Source: CAYPOY01 sp964412395
Lineage (GTDB): Bacteria; Chloroflexota; Anaerolineae; B4-G1
DNA length: 14,366 nucleotides
Reading direction: 5' to 3'
NCBI GenBank assembly: GCA_964412395.1
Contig: CAYPOY010000114.1
Location: 1 to 14,366 of the forward strand
Shown: piece after piece, positions 13,904 through 14,366 of the stretch
How positions within the stretch are numbered: the stretch's first letter is position 1
How the letters are laid out: each line of letters starts with the position of its first letter
Notes under the pieces: generated by a model
Database searches by the model: none
Seen by the model: the letters and a program-made list of their open reading frames with translations, nothing else
Told to the model about the DNA's origin: nothing
Program-made: the position numbers and the translations under genes

Positions 13904-14349
13904 TGCGCGAGGAGGACGCCGACGCCGTCCGCCAGGTGGACGCCGCCGCTTTCGGCGCGTGGTGGAGGCAACTGAAGGCGTGCGCGGCAGAACTGCCCCA
14001 GCGCACGCGCACGAACGTCTTGGCCCTCCGGGAGAAAGACCCCGAGGGCTGCTTCGTCGCCGAGGAGGATGGTCGCGTGGTGGGGCTCATCTTCTCCCGC
14101 ACCTGGGGCGGCGCGGGTTGGTTCGGCACCTTCGCCGTGCTGCCCGAATACCAGGGACGCGGGGTCGGCAAGTGGTTGATCGCCGCCAGCCTGGACTACC
14201 TGCGTCAAACGTCAAACGTCAGGCATCAGGCATCAGTTGGCAAGCGGTTGATCGCCGCCAGCCTGGACTACCTGCGGCGGGGATTCCAGGCCCGCCTTCC
14301 GACGCTCCTGCTGAGCAAGGCACTGGAACCTTCGGACGCTGGCCGATGA
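13885..14349 (+). CDS. GNAT-family N-acetyltransferase with internal duplication and shortened C-terminus
   Basis: The 154-residue protein begins as a regular GNAT enzyme: MATIRLMREEDADAVRQVD (strand 1 and helix 1), FVAEEDGRVVGLIFSRTWG (strands 2-4) and GTFAVLPEYQGRGVGKWLI (strand 4 and the acetyl-CoA pyrophosphate loop QGRGVG, 90-95). Helix 3 (GKWLIAASLDYLR, 95-107) is then repeated as GKRLIAASLDYLR (119-131) after an 11-residue linker QTSNVRHQASV encoded by a heptamer repeat. After the second copy the sequence jumps to RGFQARLPTLLLSKALE. The strand-5 and Asn-Tyr helix region that normally precedes 'LGF' seems absent, so a deletion is likely too. Reading frame is kept throughout, but the acetyl-CoA site is probably compromised. 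GGAGGAG at 13870-13876 gives a good start signal, and the gene overlaps the phosphorylase by 19 nt. The substrate is unknown. Confidence 0.75.
   Translation: MATIRLMREEDADAVRQVDAAAFGAWWRQLKACAAELPQRTRTNVLALREKDPEGCFVAEEDGRVVGLIFSRTWGGAGWFGTFAVLPEYQGRGVGKWLIAASLDYLRQTSNVRHQASVGKRLIAASLDYLRRGFQARLPTLLLSKALEPSDAGR
14167..14276 (+). repeat. 38-bp direct duplication flanking a 34-bp heptamer array inside the GNAT gene
   Basis: The copies 14167-14204 and 14239-14276 (38 bp, starting GGCAAG and ending CTACCTGCG) differ at one base (T at 14173, C at 14245). Between them, 14205-14238 consists of TCAAACG twice, TCAGGCA twice and TCAGTT. The period is 72 bp, exactly 24 codons, so the frame is preserved. 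Confidence 0.9.
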
Positions 14350-14366
14350 GGGTGAGGGGCACATCG

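Noticed and set aside
14205..14238. Heptamer arrays as CRISPR repeats
   Set aside because: Units are 7 bp, directly adjacent, without spacers; no cas genes.

Overview
The window looks like a GC-rich bacterial chromosome segment, most likely from a Chloroflexota (Anaerolineae-like) lineage. That assignment is inference from gene content and sequence flavour: a pRiA4b ORF-3 protein behind a LexA-type winged helix, lipoprotein SUMF1/FGE-fold proteins, a six-helix 'GPWVDH' membrane protein, an ABC-2 exporter facing a NarL-type two-component system, and an aberrant nucleoside phosphorylase. No rRNA, tRNA, CRISPR array or complete insertion sequence is visible.

Layout. Positions 112-1002: a good sigma-70 promoter drives a start-less LexA-DBD-like gene and, 3 nt on, an intact pRiA4b ORF-3 gene, followed by a 74-bp palindrome. 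1120-1683: an unrecognised protein with a basic N-terminal region. 1891-2981: promoter, a beta-flower-like gene broken by an amber codon, then a membrane protein whose 5' end contains a heptamer tandem repeat. 3059-4633 (minus): intact bifunctional NAD(P)HX repair enzyme nnr, with an 8-codon gene stump behind it and an alpha/beta-hydrolase fragment in front. 4997-6354 (minus): a histidine kinase and a NarL-type regulator, both broken. 6590-8301 (plus, divergent): ABC ATPase (intact) and an ABC-2 permease cut off after about 230 residues. 8402-8456: a compound palindromic repeat. 8484-11171: a SUMF1-fold lipoprotein, two small membrane proteins, and a second SUMF1 lipoprotein that is fused to a membrane protein and frameshifted. 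11195-11611: intact cupin. 11683-13046: LVIVD propeller fragment, a 165-bp MITE-like element, a prenyltransferase/cyclase-like toroid fragment fused to the tail of another protein, and a short stop-interrupted remnant. 13055-14349: nucleoside phosphorylase and an overlapping GNAT acetyltransferase carrying an in-frame 72-bp duplication built around a heptamer repeat.

How it fits together. The kinase, regulator and exporter form a familiar divergent arrangement (a membrane sensor controlling an ABC-2 exporter), but sensor, regulator and permease are all damaged, so the system is probably dead. The most striking property of the window is the density of broken and chimeric genes: about ten lesions in 14 kb, of several kinds (nonsense, frameshift, deletion fusion, repeat insertion), between genes that look healthy (pRiA4b, nnr, ABC ATPase, SUMF1 lipoprotein, cupin, phosphorylase). 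Several breaks lie at or beside small repeats. I found no convincing new multi-gene functional system; the interest lies in this repeat-associated gene erosion. Family names come from recognising motifs by eye, without database searches.
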